64,000 bases of DNA from Pseudoalteromonas piscicida (GCF_002744175.1 NZ_NKHF01000043.1:25825-89824); one strand, 5' to 3'; positions 29,082-39,448 are shown, numbered from the stretch's first letter. Notes: a model not told the origin generated them from the sequence alone. A program made the numbers and translations.

Positions 29082-29531
29082 TCAAAGGTTTTCTTTGGTA
29101 AATGCCTTGTCCATTTTTTCGAACATGTCTTTCAGTAGCCGTGCCAAATCTCTATATCTCGGTTTTCTTGACGACAATGGTGAATCATAGCCATTAGCTA
29201 CCATCTTTTGATGTAATTCGGTATACCATGAATAGAGCGCCGGATTTAACGGCGTTTCAGCTCTTTTACCTAACCATAAAAGCCCCTGCACCGGTAGCGA
29301 TAAAAAGAACAGCGCAATAGCAATTGCCTGTGGCAAATATTGAAACCCAAGCTGACTGGTTTGAAGAAACAAGGTAAACACCGCCAACATTGGCATGGTA
29401 TTTAAAGCAAGCTCTGTCGCCTTTATTACCCGAAATTCGGGAAATAGTGGTGCAAGCTCCTTGCGCATAGGCCACTCTTTCGAGTATTGACGTCCAAGTT
29501 GCACTTGCGAAATAAGACTTTTTTGCATCAT
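29082..29531 (-). CDS. yfbV: YfbV (UPF0208) membrane protein
   Basis: This 149-residue protein begins QVQLGRQYSKEWPMRKELAP, the family's hallmark, followed by LFPEFRVIKATELA and two membrane helices (about residues 45-60 and 66-86), then NPALYSWYTELHQKM. In E. coli yfbV lies directly divergent from ackA-pta, exactly as here, and its product has been linked to insulation of the Ter macrodomain. Start is either of two adjacent ATG codons (29531 or 29528). Confidence 0.92.
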   Translation of the reverse strand: MMQKSLISQVQLGRQYSKEWPMRKELAPLFPEFRVIKATELALNTMPMLAVFTLFLQTSQLGFQYLPQAIAIALFFLSLPVQGLLWLGKRAETPLNPALYSWYTELHQKMVANGYDSPLSSRKPRYRDLARLLKDMFEKMDKAFTKENL

Positions 29532-29680
29532 AACTCCTAGGTGCTAACTTTTATATAAAAAATGAGGTAAAATTGTCGTCTTTACTGTCAACTATACCTT
29601 AGTCTAAATGCGTAGCTTATATGCGCTATAGCTTTAAGCTTAATACGCAATAACTGTTATTGTCAAAACGGAAAGTCATT

Positions 29681-30880
29681 ATGTCATCTCAGCATGTTTT
29701 GGTTCTTAATTGTGGAAGCTCTAGTCTTAAGTTTGCGATCATCGATAACGCAACTGGCGACGAGATATTATCTGGTCTGGCTGAACGCCTCGCTGATCAA
29801 GCCCCACAAATAAAATATAAGTTCCAAGGCAACAAGGAAATCGTGCCCCTTAATAGTGGTGATGCACACCAAGTTGCAATCACTACACTTGTAAAACTCA
29901 TCAAAGATCTTTCTTTAGATGCTGATCTTGTCGCTGTCGGCCACCGCGTAGTGCATGGCGGAGAGCGCTTTACACAGTCAGTCATTATTGATGACTCCGT
30001 TATTAAAGCAATTGAAGAAACCGCAAGCCTTGCACCTTTGCATAACCCAGCCAATTTGTTGGGTATCCGCGCAGCACAAGCAGCGTTTGCTCATTTACCT
30101 CAAATTGCAGTATTTGATACGGCTTTCCACCAAAGTATGGATCAAACCGCCTACCTTTACGCCTTGCCTTATTCTCTTTATCGTGAACATGGCGTTAGAC
30201 GCTATGGCTTCCACGGTACAAGTCATGCTTATGTATCGGCACAAGCTATCGAGGTTTTAGGGTTAAAAGATACGTCATCTCGAATTATTACCGCACACTT
30301 GGGTAATGGTTGCTCAGTAACGGCAATTAAAGACGGTAAGTCCGTTGATACCAGTATGGGATTAACTCCGTTAGAAGGCTTAGTCATGGGCACTCGCAGC
30401 GGCGATATCGATCCTGGCTTATTCTCATTTCTTGCCAATCAGCTGAATTATTCAACGCAGCAAATAGATACTTTGTTGAATAAGCAAAGTGGCTTACTTG
30501 GCATCAGCGAGCTTTCTAACGACTGCCGTACCATCGAAGAAGCAGCGCAAGAAAACCATCCTCAGGCCTCCTTAGCATTAGATATTTTCTGCTATCGATT
30601 AGCCAAACAGATTGCCAGTTTCTTAGTCCCGCTGGGCGGTTTAGACGCACTTGTGTTCACAGGTGGTATCGGAGAAAACTCTGATGTGATCCGAGAGAAA
30701 GTCGTTAATCAACTGAGCTTCCTCGGTATGAAGATTAACACTGAGAGCAATCTTAACGCCCGTTTTGGTGATCAAGGTATTATCACTGATGCCTCACACA
30801 CTCCGGTTGCGATGGTGATCCCAACGAATGAAGAGTGGGTTATTGCTAACGATGCTGCAACGCTGGCAAAAGGAGTATAA
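29681..30880 (+). CDS. ackA: Acetate kinase
   Basis: This 399-residue enzyme interconverts acetyl phosphate + ADP and acetate + ATP. Motifs are [15 protein letters not shown] (N-terminal phosphate loop), [27 protein letters not shown] (catalytic), [30 protein letters not shown] and FTGGIGENS. The ATG at 29681 is chosen, with GGAAAG just upstream; the in-frame TTG at 29660 would add seven residues foreign to the family. pta follows after two bases, forming the classic operon of overflow acetate metabolism. Confidence 0.97.
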   Translation: MSSQHVLVLNCGSSSLKFAIIDNATGDEILSGLAERLADQAPQIKYKFQGNKEIVPLNSGDAHQVAITTLVKLIKDLSLDADLVAVGHRVVHGGERFTQSVIIDDSVIKAIEETASLAPLHNPANLLGIRAAQAAFAHLPQIAVFDTAFHQSMDQTAYLYALPYSLYREHGVRRYGFHGTSHAYVSAQAIEVLGLKDTSSRIITAHLGNGCSVTAIKDGKSVDTSMGLTPLEGLVMGTRSGDIDPGLFSFLANQLNYSTQQIDTLLNKQSGLLGISELSNDCRTIEEAAQENHPQASLALDIFCYRLAKQIASFLVPLGGLDALVFTGGIGENSDVIREKVVNQLSFLGMKINTESNLNARFGDQGIITDASHTPVAMVIPTNEEWVIANDAATLAKGV

Positions 30881-30882
30881 TA

Positions 30883-33030
30883 ATGGGTCGTCGTATTATG
30901 CTCATTCCTATTTCTACTGGCGTTGGTTTAACATCGGTATCGGTAGGTATTGTGAGAGCACTGGAACAAAAAGCCGTCAAAGTTAACTTTTTCAAACCCA
31001 TTGCCCAGCCCAGAAAAGAAGACACAGGCCCCGAAAAGTCCACAGTGATCGTGCAGCAGGGTTCAACGATTACTCCGCCTACGCCATTTGAGTTGAGCTA
31101 TGCCGAGCAAATGATTGGTGACGGTAAGGGCGACGACTTGCTAGAAGAGATCGTCGAACGCTTTGAAGGAAGTGTACAAGATGATGAAGTTGCTATCATC
31201 GAAGGCATGGTGCCGACACGTCGCCAACCTTATGCTGGTCGCGTTAACCGTGAAATCGCTCAAACTCTAGGTGCAGACATTGTTTTCGTACTAACACCGG
31301 GAAATGACTCCATTGACGAGCTTGAAGATCGCTTGGAAATCGCAGCTGGTAATTATGGGGGTGTTAATCACCCTCGAGTATTAGGCTGTATTTTCAACAA
31401 GGTCAATGCACCATTGGATGAAGATGGCCGGGCTCGTGCCGATCTTGTTGATCAATATAAGCCTGATGAACTAGAAAATGAAATGAACCGCTTGGCTTCG
31501 CTGCCGATCTTCAGAAAGCATCCATTTCAGCTGCTAGGCGCTATCCCTTGGGATTTTGACCTTGTTGCTCCACGTGTTATTGATTTGAGCAACTACATGA
31601 AAGCTGAAGTGATTAACGCTGGAGATATGGAGCACCGTCGCCTACGTCGCGTTACGTTTTGTGCCAGAACCGTATCGAATATCCTCAACCATTTCACGCC
31701 TGGAGCACTGCTTGTGACCCCAGGTGACCGCTCTGATATTTTGGTTGCCGCCTGCTTATCGGCGATGAACGGCACAAAGATTGGCGCAATCTTGCTCACT
31801 GGTGGTTTTAAACCTGAAGATAAAATCATGACTTTGTGTGAACAGGCTATGGATACGGGTTTACCAATACTTGCAACCGAAGCTGATACTTGGCGTACAT
31901 CATTGCTACTACATAATTTCAATATGGAAGTTCCGAGCGATGATGAACAGCGTATAGAGCGCGTCAAGCAGCACAATGCCCGCCATATAGAAAGCGAGTG
32001 GCTAGAAAGCCTAGCTAAAGGAGTTGCAAAAACACGTAAACTTTCTCCTCCAGCTTTCCGCTACTTATTAACTGACTTAGCAAGACGAGCAAGTAAAACC
32101 ATCGTATTGCCAGAAGGTAATGAGCCTCGGACTATCAAGGCTGCAGCAATTTGTGGCAAGCGTAACATCGCTAAAACCGTATTGCTTGGTGACAGAGAAG
32201 AAATTGAACGTATTGCACAGCAACAAGGCGTTGAGTTAAATGAGAATGTCACCATCTTGTCACCTCAGGAAGAAGTACAAAAGTATATCGCTCCTATGGT
32301 TGAACTGCGTAAAAACAAAGGACTAACCGAAGTTGTTGCTGAAGAGCAGCTACAAGACAATGTTGTCCTCGGCACCATGATGTTAGCAGAGGGGGAAGTC
32401 GATGGTTTGGTCTCTGGTGCAGTTAACACCACAGCAAACACCATCCGCCCATCATTGCAGCTGATCAAAACAGCGCCAGGGGCTTCACTAGTAAGCTCAG
32501 TGTTTTTTATGTTGTTGCCTGATCAAGTGTTGGTATATGGCGACTGTGCCATTAACCCAGATCCAAGCGCTGAACAGTTAGCTGATATAGCGATTCAATC
32601 AGCCGATTCTGCTGCGGCCTTCGGTATTGAACCTCGTGTTGCCATGATCAGCTATAGTACAGGTACTTCAGGTCAAGGGGCCGATGTCGAAAAGGTACGT
32701 GAAGCAACCGAACTTGCACAGAAAAAACGCCCTGATCTGGATATTGATGGCCCACTTCAATACGACGCTGCTATTATGGAAAACGTCGCCCGTAAAAAGG
32801 CTCCAAATAGCAAAGTAGCCGGTAAAGCAACCGTGTTTGTTTTTCCAGATTTGAATACCGGTAACACCACTTACAAAGCAGTACAAAGAAGTGCAGATCT
32901 GGTTAGTATTGGTCCTATGCTGCAAGGGATGCGTAAACCTGTCAACGACTTGAGTCGTGGAGCTTTGGTTGACGATATCGTCTACACCATTGCCCTCACC
33001 GCCATTCAAGCCACACAAATCGAAGGGTAA
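30883..33030 (+). CDS. pta: Phosphate acetyltransferase
   Basis: This 715-residue enzyme converts acetyl-CoA + Pi to acetyl phosphate + CoA. It is the long form: an N-terminal P-loop-like domain ([16 protein letters not shown]), a central DRTGG-type domain (about 220-340) and the C-terminal catalytic PTA domain (from about 390; [60 protein letters not shown]). Length matches E. coli Pta (714). It sits two bases after ackA and ends before a terminator hairpin. Confidence 0.97.
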   Translation: MGRRIMLIPISTGVGLTSVSVGIVRALEQKAVKVNFFKPIAQPRKEDTGPEKSTVIVQQGSTITPPTPFELSYAEQMIGDGKGDDLLEEIVERFEGSVQDDEVAIIEGMVPTRRQPYAGRVNREIAQTLGADIVFVLTPGNDSIDELEDRLEIAAGNYGGVNHPRVLGCIFNKVNAPLDEDGRARADLVDQYKPDELENEMNRLASLPIFRKHPFQLLGAIPWDFDLVAPRVIDLSNYMKAEVINAGDMEHRRLRRVTFCARTVSNILNHFTPGALLVTPGDRSDILVAACLSAMNGTKIGAILLTGGFKPEDKIMTLCEQAMDTGLPILATEADTWRTSLLLHNFNMEVPSDDEQRIERVKQHNARHIESEWLESLAKGVAKTRKLSPPAFRYLLTDLARRASKTIVLPEGNEPRTIKAAAICGKRNIAKTVLLGDREEIERIAQQQGVELNENVTILSPQEEVQKYIAPMVELRKNKGLTEVVAEEQLQDNVVLGTMMLAEGEVDGLVSGAVNTTANTIRPSLQLIKTAPGASLVSSVFFMLLPDQVLVYGDCAINPDPSAEQLADIAIQSADSAAAFGIEPRVAMISYSTGTSGQGADVEKVREATELAQKKRPDLDIDGPLQYDAAIMENVARKKAPNSKVAGKATVFVFPDLNTGNTTYKAVQRSADLVSIGPMLQGMRKPVNDLSRGALVDDIVYTIALTAIQATQIEG

Positions 33031-33041
33031 GCGCTTCACAG

Positions 33042-33062
33042 AGGGTCCAGCAAATGGACCCT
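33042..33062 (+). terminator. Rho-independent terminator of ackA-pta
   Basis: Stem AGGGTCCA/TGGACCCT (loop GCAAA) begins 12 bases after the pta stop and is followed by TTGTTG. Confidence 0.7.
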
Positions 33063-33187
33063 TTGTTGCCACTTAACCAACTAGTCCTTTCTTTTGCTTA
33101 GATTTAGCATCAACCCTCTGGTCTTTAAATTGACTTCGCTATACTATGAATAAAACCACTTGGTATTTTCCAAATAAAGGGTTGGTA

Positions 33188-33568
33188 ATGTCAAAGCAAA
33201 CGCTGCAACTGCTCAAACAAGAATTTACGATACACAGCTTGGACTGCGATGAGGCAGTGCCACAAGCGGTGTTAAGCAGTGAAATTTTCTTTATTGCCAA
33301 AACCTCAGATGAGCTTTCTATTGTCTGTGCGTCAGATATTAAGGTGGATAGTCTAGCTGCTGAAACACATTGGCGAGCATTAGAAGTTGTAGGCCCACTG
33401 GGTTTCTCATTAACTGGCATTATGGCTAACATATCCGGTGTACTGGCAAAGTCGAATGTATCGATTTTTACCCTCTCGACCTACGATACCGACTATATTT
33501 TGGTTAAAGAAAGCCAAATTCAACAGGCCATGCAAGCATTGAAAAAAGATGGATATTTATTACTTTGA
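33188..33568 (+). CDS. ACT domain protein
   Basis: This protein of 126 residues (from ATG 33188; an in-frame ATG at 33146 would give 140) contains two ACT-like halves. The C-terminal half reads WRALEVVGPLGFSLTGIMANISGVLAKSNVSIFTLSTYDTDYILVKE, the typical ACT_7/CASTOR-like pattern of small ligand-binding regulators. AGGGTTGG upstream of 33188 supports that start. ACT modules usually sense amino acids; no ligand can be named. The gene overlaps the next (EIIA-fold) gene by four bases, suggesting a joint function. Confidence 0.78.
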   Translation: MSKQTLQLLKQEFTIHSLDCDEAVPQAVLSSEIFFIAKTSDELSIVCASDIKVDSLAAETHWRALEVVGPLGFSLTGIMANISGVLAKSNVSIFTLSTYDTDYILVKESQIQQAMQALKKDGYLLL

Positions 33569-34077
33569 TTGAACTATCTCCACCGATTCAATACCGGCCA
33601 ATATCCCAAATTGCTAACCCAATTGCGCATATCCCAAGTCCATTTTCAGGTAAGGTACTGCCACTGAGCGCACACCCAAATGCGGCTATAGCGTCTGGGA
33701 TGCTAGGTATGGGTGTATGTGTACAAATGCGTGTCCCGTTACTTCTATCCCCCTGCAATGGTCAGCTAATCCAAATAAGAAGAAATAGCTGTGAGTATCT
33801 TATGCGAGCCAATAATGGCCTCAAGATGCTGCTGAGTTTAGATATCAGCAGTGAATTTGCTAAACCTGAATACCTTAAAGCCAATAGCTTTGGTAAGACT
33901 GTGGTAAAACTGGGAGAGCCGCTGTGCTTTTTCGATATTCCCCTTAGCGAAGCAAAAACCATGGCTGCGATTGTGCTACTCAATGCACAAAAGCTTGGTG
34001 CATGTTATTATCCTTTAAAACAAGTTACTGCGGCCAAAGAGCCGATAATAACCATTGCGAGGGCGTGTGCTTTATGA
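33565..34077 (+). CDS. Glucose-type PTS EIIA-fold protein lacking phosphoacceptor histidines
   Basis: This 170-residue protein aligns along its length with EIIA-Glc (Crr): PSPFSGKVLPLSAHP corresponds to APLSGEIVNI, ASGMLGMGVCVQ to AEKIVGDGIAI, SPCNGQLIQI to APVDGTIGKI, and GEPLCFFDIPLSEAKTM to GDTVIEFDLPLLEEKAK. By this alignment the two active-site histidines (His75 and His90 of Crr) are Cys and Ser here (SCEYLMRA; LLSLDIS), so it cannot be phosphorylated in the usual way. The only available start is a TTG overlapping the ACT gene's stop, and its end overlaps yffB. A regulatory or ligand-binding job is inferred. Confidence 0.75.
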   Translation: MIELSPPIQYRPISQIANPIAHIPSPFSGKVLPLSAHPNAAIASGMLGMGVCVQMRVPLLLSPCNGQLIQIRRNSCEYLMRANNGLKMLLSLDISSEFAKPEYLKANSFGKTVVKLGEPLCFFDIPLSEAKTMAAIVLLNAQKLGACYYPLKQVTAAKEPIITIARACAL

Positions 34078-34421
34078 CAGTCATGATGTATGGGATCAGC
34101 AACTGCGATACCATTAAAAAGGCGAAAAAATATCTTCAAGAACATGATATCGAGTTTACTTTCCACGACTATCGAAAAGATGGAATAGATGAAACCTTAT
34201 TGACTACTTTTTTTCAACAGTTAGGGTGGGAAAATGTGCTCAATAAACGTGGTACAACTTATCGTGCGCTAAGCGATGAACAAAAGCAAAATTTAAATGA
34301 AGCAAGTGCAAAACAGCACTTATTGGATGCGCCAGCCATGATCAAGCGCCCCATCCTGCATTATCAAGGCCAGTACCACTTAGGCTTTAAAGCAGCCCAA
34401 TATGATGAGATTTTTGCCTAA
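34074..34421 (+). CDS. yffB: ArsC/Spx-family protein YffB
   Basis: This 115-residue thioredoxin-fold protein reads [20 protein letters not shown] at its start, with the single ArsC-type cysteine, then [14 protein letters not shown] and [10 protein letters not shown]. YffB proteins belong to the arsenate-reductase-like family but have no proven arsenate activity. In E. coli yffB lies directly before dapE, as here (stop and start share one base). The ATG at 34074 overlaps the EIIA gene's TGA, which fixes the start; longer readings into that gene are not needed. Confidence 0.88.
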   Translation: MTVMMYGISNCDTIKKAKKYLQEHDIEFTFHDYRKDGIDETLLTTFFQQLGWENVLNKRGTTYRALSDEQKQNLNEASAKQHLLDAPAMIKRPILHYQGQYHLGFKAAQYDEIFA

Positions 34422-35548
34422 TGAGCGAGGTAGTAAAACTCGCCCAAGCCCTGATCCAGAGGGCTTCTGTCACTCCTGATGATGCAGGTTGTCAACAATT
34501 AATCAATGAACGGCTAGCGAAATTAGGGTTTGCTGTTGAAGAGCATTTCTTTGTTGATACGCTCAACACGTGGGCACGCAAGGGAGACAGTGGGCCGCAC
34601 TTTTGCTTTGCGGGTCACACTGACGTTGTACCCGTCGGCGACGAAAGCCAGTGGCAGCACCCGCCATTTGCAGCAATTATTGAAGATGACATGCTCCATG
34701 GCCGAGGAGCTGCTGATATGAAAGGCTCCCTTGCCGCTATGGTGGTCGCAACCGAGCGATTTATCAATAAACATCCAAACCACACGGGGTCACTGTCTTT
34801 TTTGATCACCTCAGATGAAGAAGGCCCTTTTGTTAATGGTACAACCCGAGTTGTAGACTTACTTGAGGCGCGGAACGAAAAAATTGATATGTGTTTAGTC
34901 GGTGAACCATCATCTCGTCATGAACTCGGTGACGTAGTCAAAAATGGTCGTCGCGGGTCGCTCACTGGACATCTAAAAGTAATAGGTAAACAAGGTCATG
35001 TAGCCTACCCTCACCTTGCAAAAAACCCTATTCACTTATCCGCCGCGGCGATTGCGGAACTTAGCCAGACCGAATGGGATCAAGGCAATGCATTTTTTCC
35101 AGCTACAAGCTTCCAAGTATCCAACATCAATGGAGGGACCGGCGCTGGTAATGTCATCCCAGGTTCTCTACAAGTGCAGTTTAACTTTCGCTTTAGCACC
35201 GAAGTAACGGCTGAACAGCTTAAGCAACGGGTGATCACCATTTTAGATCAACACCAACTGGATTATGAACTTGATTGGACATTAAACGGCTTACCCTTTT
35301 TAACTGAGCCTGGGCCATTGTTGGACGTGACTATTGCAGCCATCAAAGAGGTTACTGGAAAACAAACCACACCTGAGACTTCTGGTGGTACATCGGATGG
35401 CCGATTTATCGCCCAAACAGGCTGTAAAGTTATCGAGCTTGGACCTATTAATGCGACCATCCACCAAGTCAACGAGTGCGTAAGCTGCACAGATCTTGAC
35501 CAACTTGCCTTGATATATGAAAAAATCTTGGAGAAGTTGCTTGCCTAG
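34421..35548 (+). CDS. dapE: Succinyl-diaminopimelate desuccinylase
   Basis: This 375-residue M20 metallohydrolase removes succinate from N-succinyl-LL-diaminopimelate in lysine and peptidoglycan synthesis. Zinc-site motifs are [12 protein letters not shown] (His), [14 protein letters not shown] (bridging Asp), [12 protein letters not shown] (Glu pair) and the C-terminal [10 protein letters not shown] (His). [10 protein letters not shown] is the DapE-specific substrate loop. It follows yffB immediately and its 3' end overlaps an M15 peptidase gene. Confidence 0.97.
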   Translation: MSEVVKLAQALIQRASVTPDDAGCQQLINERLAKLGFAVEEHFFVDTLNTWARKGDSGPHFCFAGHTDVVPVGDESQWQHPPFAAIIEDDMLHGRGAADMKGSLAAMVVATERFINKHPNHTGSLSFLITSDEEGPFVNGTTRVVDLLEARNEKIDMCLVGEPSSRHELGDVVKNGRRGSLTGHLKVIGKQGHVAYPHLAKNPIHLSAAAIAELSQTEWDQGNAFFPATSFQVSNINGGTGAGNVIPGSLQVQFNFRFSTEVTAEQLKQRVITILDQHQLDYELDWTLNGLPFLTEPGPLLDVTIAAIKEVTGKQTTPETSGGTSDGRFIAQTGCKVIELGPINATIHQVNECVSCTDLDQLALIYEKILEKLLA

Positions 35549-36230
35549 CCAATCTCTAACAACCGCTCAGTGTATAGCATGTGGGGTCAATGAATCACAC
35601 CTCACATACTATAACGGTCGTGATGTGCATCGAGAAATAGTTGATGATCTCGCTGCACTCGTTAGGGCGGCAAAACAGGCAGGTTTTGAGTTTTACATTG
35701 CCTCAGCGTTTCGTAGCTTTGATAAACAAAAGTCGATTTGGGAGCATAAATTTGCAGGACGACGCCCAGTATTGGACCTTAATAATCAAGAAGTTGATTT
35801 AAGCACTCTATCTGAAATAGACAAGGTCAAAGCCATTATGTTGTTCTCTGCACTTCCTGGTGCCAGTAGACATCATTTTGGCAGCGATCTCGATGTGTAT
35901 GCTAAGGATAGACTCCCTGCGAATCAGTCACTGCAACTTGAACCGTGGGAATATCTAGAGGGCGGCCACCAATACGAGTTTTCTTGTTGGCTTGACAACT
36001 CTCTTGAACACTATGGCTTTTATCGACCTTACGACCGTTTTCGTGGCGGTGTTGCAGCTGAGCCGTGGCACATCAGTCATTGGCGTACAGCAAAGCAGTT
36101 GGCCGCTTTACAATCACCAACAACACTTGAAGCTTTGCTAGCACGTACGAATATCGCCGGAAAAACAGCAATCCTCAATAACCTAGAAGCACTACATCAA
36201 CAGTTTATCGCCAATGTAGCACCGCTGTAG
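35517..36230 (+). CDS. M15 family D-alanyl-D-alanine carboxypeptidase-like protein
   Basis: This protein of up to 237 residues is a zinc peptidase of the VanY/M15B type that trims D-Ala from peptidoglycan peptides. Motifs: [35 protein letters not shown] (His and Asp zinc ligands) and [10 protein letters not shown] (Glu and His). No signal peptide is visible, unusual for a wall enzyme. The ATG at 35517 overlaps dapE by 32 bases; a TTG at 35541 has a better ribosome site (GGAGAAG) and is a real alternative. Coupling with dapE is clear, and both relate to peptidoglycan. Confidence 0.85.
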   Translation: MKKSWRSCLPSQSLTTAQCIACGVNESHLTYYNGRDVHREIVDDLAALVRAAKQAGFEFYIASAFRSFDKQKSIWEHKFAGRRPVLDLNNQEVDLSTLSEIDKVKAIMLFSALPGASRHHFGSDLDVYAKDRLPANQSLQLEPWEYLEGGHQYEFSCWLDNSLEHYGFYRPYDRFRGGVAAEPWHISHWRTAKQLAALQSPTTLEALLARTNIAGKTAILNNLEALHQQFIANVAPL

Positions 36231-36234
36231 TCTA

Positions 36235-37122
36235 TTAGTTATTTTTGTCGTGGATCGCATCGAGTCTAGCAAGTAGGCTTGATGTGTCGAAACGATTTCC
36301 GCCTAATGCTTGAACGTCTGCGTAATATTGGTCAACTAACGCCGTCAGCGCTAAATTTGCACCGTTACTTCTTGCCTCATCCAGCGCTATACCTAAATCT
36401 TTTCTCATCCAATCGACCGCAAATCCAAACTCATATTCACCTGCTAGCATAGTCTTATAGCGATTTTCCATTTGCCACGAGCCGGCCGCACCTTTAGCGA
36501 TTGTTTCTATTACTTTTTCACCATCTAACCCTGCTTGCTTTGCAAAATGCAGACCTTCAGCCAGTCCCTGCACAACACCGGCAATACAGATCTGATTAAC
36601 CATTTTACACAGCTGCCCAGCCCCAACTTCACCAATTAACTGACTAAACCTAGCAAAAGCTGCCATAACAGGTTGTGCTTTCGCAAAAGTGCGAGCTTGA
36701 CCACCAACCATGATAGTCAACACGCCATTTTCAGCGCCCGCCTGACCACCAGAAACCGGAGCATCAAGAAACTCAACTCCTAGCTCTTGGGCTTTTTCTG
36801 CTACTTCTCGAGCGACTTTTGCTGAGGTGGTTGTATGGTCCACCAGCACAGCATCTGATTTTATTCCTGCCAGCACACCATCATCGCCATACACTACCGA
36901 GCGTAAATCATCATCATTGCCGACACACATAAATACAAAATCGCAGTCAGCCACAGCAGCTTTTGGCGTAGTAGCAAAATCACCTTGATATTCTGAAGCC
37001 CACTTTTCAGCCTTGCTTGTCGTACGATTATATACCCTGACTTGGTAACCTGCTTTTTGCAAATGCCCTGCCATCGGATAACCCATGACACCTAATCCTA
37101 TAAATGCGACTTTCACTGACAT
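36235..37122 (-). CDS. NAD(P)-dependent 3-hydroxyisobutyrate dehydrogenase-like oxidoreductase
   Basis: This 295-residue beta-hydroxyacid dehydrogenase has the N-terminal Rossmann motif FIGLGVMGYPMAGHLQKAGY, the substrate loop DAPVSGGQAGAENGVLTIMVGG (about residues 118-139) and the catalytic lysine in GQLCKMVNQICIAG (about 170). It resembles GarR/MmsB and glyoxylate reductases; the exact substrate (3-hydroxyisobutyrate, tartronate semialdehyde, succinic semialdehyde) cannot be decided. It is monocistronic and convergent to the M15 gene, ending four bases away. Confidence 0.87.
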   Translation of the reverse strand: MSVKVAFIGLGVMGYPMAGHLQKAGYQVRVYNRTTSKAEKWASEYQGDFATTPKAAVADCDFVFMCVGNDDDLRSVVYGDDGVLAGIKSDAVLVDHTTTSAKVAREVAEKAQELGVEFLDAPVSGGQAGAENGVLTIMVGGQARTFAKAQPVMAAFARFSQLIGEVGAGQLCKMVNQICIAGVVQGLAEGLHFAKQAGLDGEKVIETIAKGAAGSWQMENRYKTMLAGEYEFGFAVDWMRKDLGIALDEARSNGANLALTALVDQYYADVQALGGNRFDTSSLLARLDAIHDKNN

Positions 37123-37250
37123 ATTTCTGTCCTATTTCATTGCTATCTTAATAAGAATGGAGTTTTTATACCCGAGCACCTCTGTCATAGCAAATGAAAA
37201 AATCGCTTTGATACCGAATAACATGAAGAAAACACACGGAGCCTGAAAGG

Positions 37251-37766
37251 ATGGAGAATATTTATCGTTTTAGTGCACAACTTATTGATGGACAAGTCTT
37301 ACCGCTGCAATCTTTTGCTGGTAGACCTTTATTGATCGTAAACATTGCCAGTAAATGTAGCTTTGCGCCTCAGTTATCTGCACTAGAAAAACTACACAAT
37401 AAATACAAGCCTTTTGGGTTTGAGGTGTTGGCTTTTCCATGCAACCAGTTTGGCCGTAATGAGCCCCTTGAAGATGAAATGCTAAAAGAGTTTTACAACA
37501 CGCACTTCAATTTGAGCTTTAAGATCTGCACTAAAACACAAGTCAACGGACCTGATGCCCATCCGTTATTTAGCTATTTAAAGTCTCATACGCGTGGTAT
37601 CGCACAAAACCGCGCAATAAAATGGAATTTTACTAAGTTTCTAATAAACTCTGAAGGCATGCTAATATCTAGATATGCCCCGAGAACAAAGCCAGAAACG
37701 CTTAAATCAGTGATAGAGAGCCACATTAATCATGAGAATCGCCCTATTCAGTTCGCAAAACTATGA
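37251..37766 (+). CDS. Glutathione peroxidase-family thiol peroxidase (BtuE-like)
   Basis: This 171-residue enzyme reduces peroxides. The peroxidatic cysteine lies in NIASKCSFAPQLSALEKLH (about residue 37; Cys, not selenocysteine). The usual next residues CG.T.QY are CSFAPQL here, a mild departure. LAFPCNQFGRNEP (with Gln) and IKWNFTKFLI (with Trp) complete the catalytic tetrad. No signal peptide, so it is cytoplasmic. Its 3' end overlaps the dehydrogenase gene by 35 bases, implying co-translation. Confidence 0.88.
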   Translation: MENIYRFSAQLIDGQVLPLQSFAGRPLLIVNIASKCSFAPQLSALEKLHNKYKPFGFEVLAFPCNQFGRNEPLEDEMLKEFYNTHFNLSFKICTKTQVNGPDAHPLFSYLKSHTRGIAQNRAIKWNFTKFLINSEGMLISRYAPRTKPETLKSVIESHINHENRPIQFAKL

Positions 37767-38712
37767 AGTGCCGTTTTTCAAACAAGCAACCGCTCCATTT
37801 TCGCACCTTGAGATAAGTTTTATCAGTGAATCTCTTAACGAAAATACAGTCGCGCTATGCCAAGGGTATGATGCCATTTGCGTGTTTGTAAACGATGTTG
37901 TGAATGCCGAGGTTATCGCACAACTTAGTGAATATGGCATTAAAACGATTGCACTGCGCTGTGCTGGGTTCAACAATGTTGACATAAAAGCGGCAAAGCA
38001 ACACCAGATTGATGTCGTCCGTGTACCAGCGTATAGCCCTGAAGCGGTTGCAGAGCACTGTATTGCATTAATGCTTACGTTAAGTAGAAAAACGCATAAA
38101 GCCTATAACCGAGTACGCGAAGATAACTTTGACCTCAATGGCCTGTTAGGCTTTAACATCTATAATAAGACAGTCGGGATTATTGGCTGCGGTAAAATAG
38201 GTCAAGCCCTTGTTAGTATCCTAAATGGCTTTGGGGCTAACGTACTGGTTTACGACCCAAATATTGGCGAAGGGCCATACACCCTTGTGTCTTTGGATAT
38301 TTTACTCGCACAATCAGACATTATCAGCCTACACTGCCCGCTAAACGAACACACTTATCACATTATCGATGATGCGGCATTTGCAAAAATGAAACCGGGT
38401 GTGATGCTGATCAACACCAGTCGAGGAGCACTGCTGGACAGCAAAGCCTGTATCTCCGCTCTAAAATCCAAGCAACTAGGCTATCTCGGACTCGATGTCT
38501 ATGAGCAAGAGTCTGAGCTATTTTTCAAAAATCACAGCGAAGAAATTATCCAAGATGATGTTTTTTCACGCTTGGTGAGTTTTCCAAATGTGCTGGTCAC
38601 TGGCCATCAAGGCTTCTTTACCAAAGAAGCACTCAAACAGATAGCCTCGGTGACGTGCGAAAATCTTGATGCGGCTAGGCAAGGAAACCCACTAATAAAT
38701 AAAGTGGATTGA
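37732..38712 (+). CDS. ldhA: D-lactate dehydrogenase (fermentative type)
   Basis: This 326-residue NAD-dependent 2-hydroxyacid dehydrogenase reduces pyruvate to D-lactate. Seen are IALRCAGFNNVD, VPAYSPEAVAEH, the NAD-binding TVGIIGCGKIGQALV (about 145-160), NTSRGALLDSKA with the catalytic Arg, and GHQGFFTKEAL with the catalytic His near residue 295. YEQESELFFKNHSEEIIQDD is specific to the LdhA subgroup. The ATG lies inside the preceding peroxidase gene. A terminator-like hairpin follows. Confidence 0.93.
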   Translation: MRIALFSSQNYEVPFFKQATAPFSHLEISFISESLNENTVALCQGYDAICVFVNDVVNAEVIAQLSEYGIKTIALRCAGFNNVDIKAAKQHQIDVVRVPAYSPEAVAEHCIALMLTLSRKTHKAYNRVREDNFDLNGLLGFNIYNKTVGIIGCGKIGQALVSILNGFGANVLVYDPNIGEGPYTLVSLDILLAQSDIISLHCPLNEHTYHIIDDAAFAKMKPGVMLINTSRGALLDSKACISALKSKQLGYLGLDVYEQESELFFKNHSEEIIQDDVFSRLVSFPNVLVTGHQGFFTKEALKQIASVTCENLDAARQGNPLINKVD

Positions 38713-38797
38713 TATCTATTTGCTGAGTTATACCAATCCGCTTAATTAAGTGGTCTATTTTTAATCAAGAAAGTAGCCTTAATCGCAAGGCAAAAAA

Positions 38798-38827
38798 AAA
38801 GAGCACTCAAATATGATGTGCTCTTTT
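38798..38827. terminator. Bidirectional Rho-independent terminator
   Basis: Stem AAAGAGCAC/GTGCTCTTT with an 11-base loop, preceded by a run of A and ending in CTTTTGG. It serves ldhA on plus and the MlaC-like gene on minus. Confidence 0.8.
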
Positions 38828-38860
38828 GGTTACTTCAAAGTCGGGGGGAAGTAATTTGTT

Positions 38861-39448
38861 TTATGCTTTACTCTTCAGCTCGGCTGTCACTTGTGCCAAA
38901 CCTACTTCGGAAATTCTCATGGTGATTTCTTTTTGCTTTGCACTGAGTAACGAAATGCCTTCTGCTACCATGTCATATACTTTCCAGCTGCCGTCTTTGC
39001 TTTGACGAAACTTAAAATGCATATCAATATCTGGCTTAGACTGTTCTTTTATGACCACTTTAACGGTAGCAAATTCTGAGCCTTCAGAAACGGGGAGTTC
39101 TTCAAATAATACATCTTGGCCTTTGTATTGTAGTAACGCGTTGGCGTATGTTGCTACTAAGTAGTTGTCAACCGCGCTGATAAATTCAACGGCCTCATCT
39201 CGCTTTAACCCCTTAATGTGCTTGCCCAATAGTTTAAAAGACACAAATTTCACATCTATGTGCGGCATCAAGCGACTACGGACGATACCTTTCATTTGGG
39301 TTTCAGTTGCCTTGCCATCTTGGTTAACGGTCTTGATGTCAGCAAATAACTTATCACCAACCTGGTTAATTAGCGTATAAGGAGACCCATTCGCTGATGC
39401 GAAGCCCGAAAAAATAAGAAAACTGAAAATAACGAGTAACTTTTTCAT
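38861..39448 (-). CDS. MlaC/Ttg2D-like periplasmic phospholipid-binding protein
   Basis: This 195-residue protein has a signal peptide (KLLVIFSFLIFSGFASA) and the MlaC fold pattern: MKGIVRSRLMPHIDVKFVSFKLLGKHIKGL, EAVEFISAVDNYLVATYANALLQYKGQ, and near the end DMHFKFRQSKDGSWKVYDMVAEGISLL. MlaC shuttles phospholipids between outer and inner membrane. The partners mlaFED and mlaB are not adjacent, so this is a stand-alone copy; the main mla operon is presumably elsewhere. Confidence 0.85.
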   Translation of the reverse strand: MKKLLVIFSFLIFSGFASANGSPYTLINQVGDKLFADIKTVNQDGKATETQMKGIVRSRLMPHIDVKFVSFKLLGKHIKGLKRDEAVEFISAVDNYLVATYANALLQYKGQDVLFEELPVSEGSEFATVKVVIKEQSKPDIDMHFKFRQSKDGSWKVYDMVAEGISLLSAKQKEITMRISEVGLAQVTAELKSKA

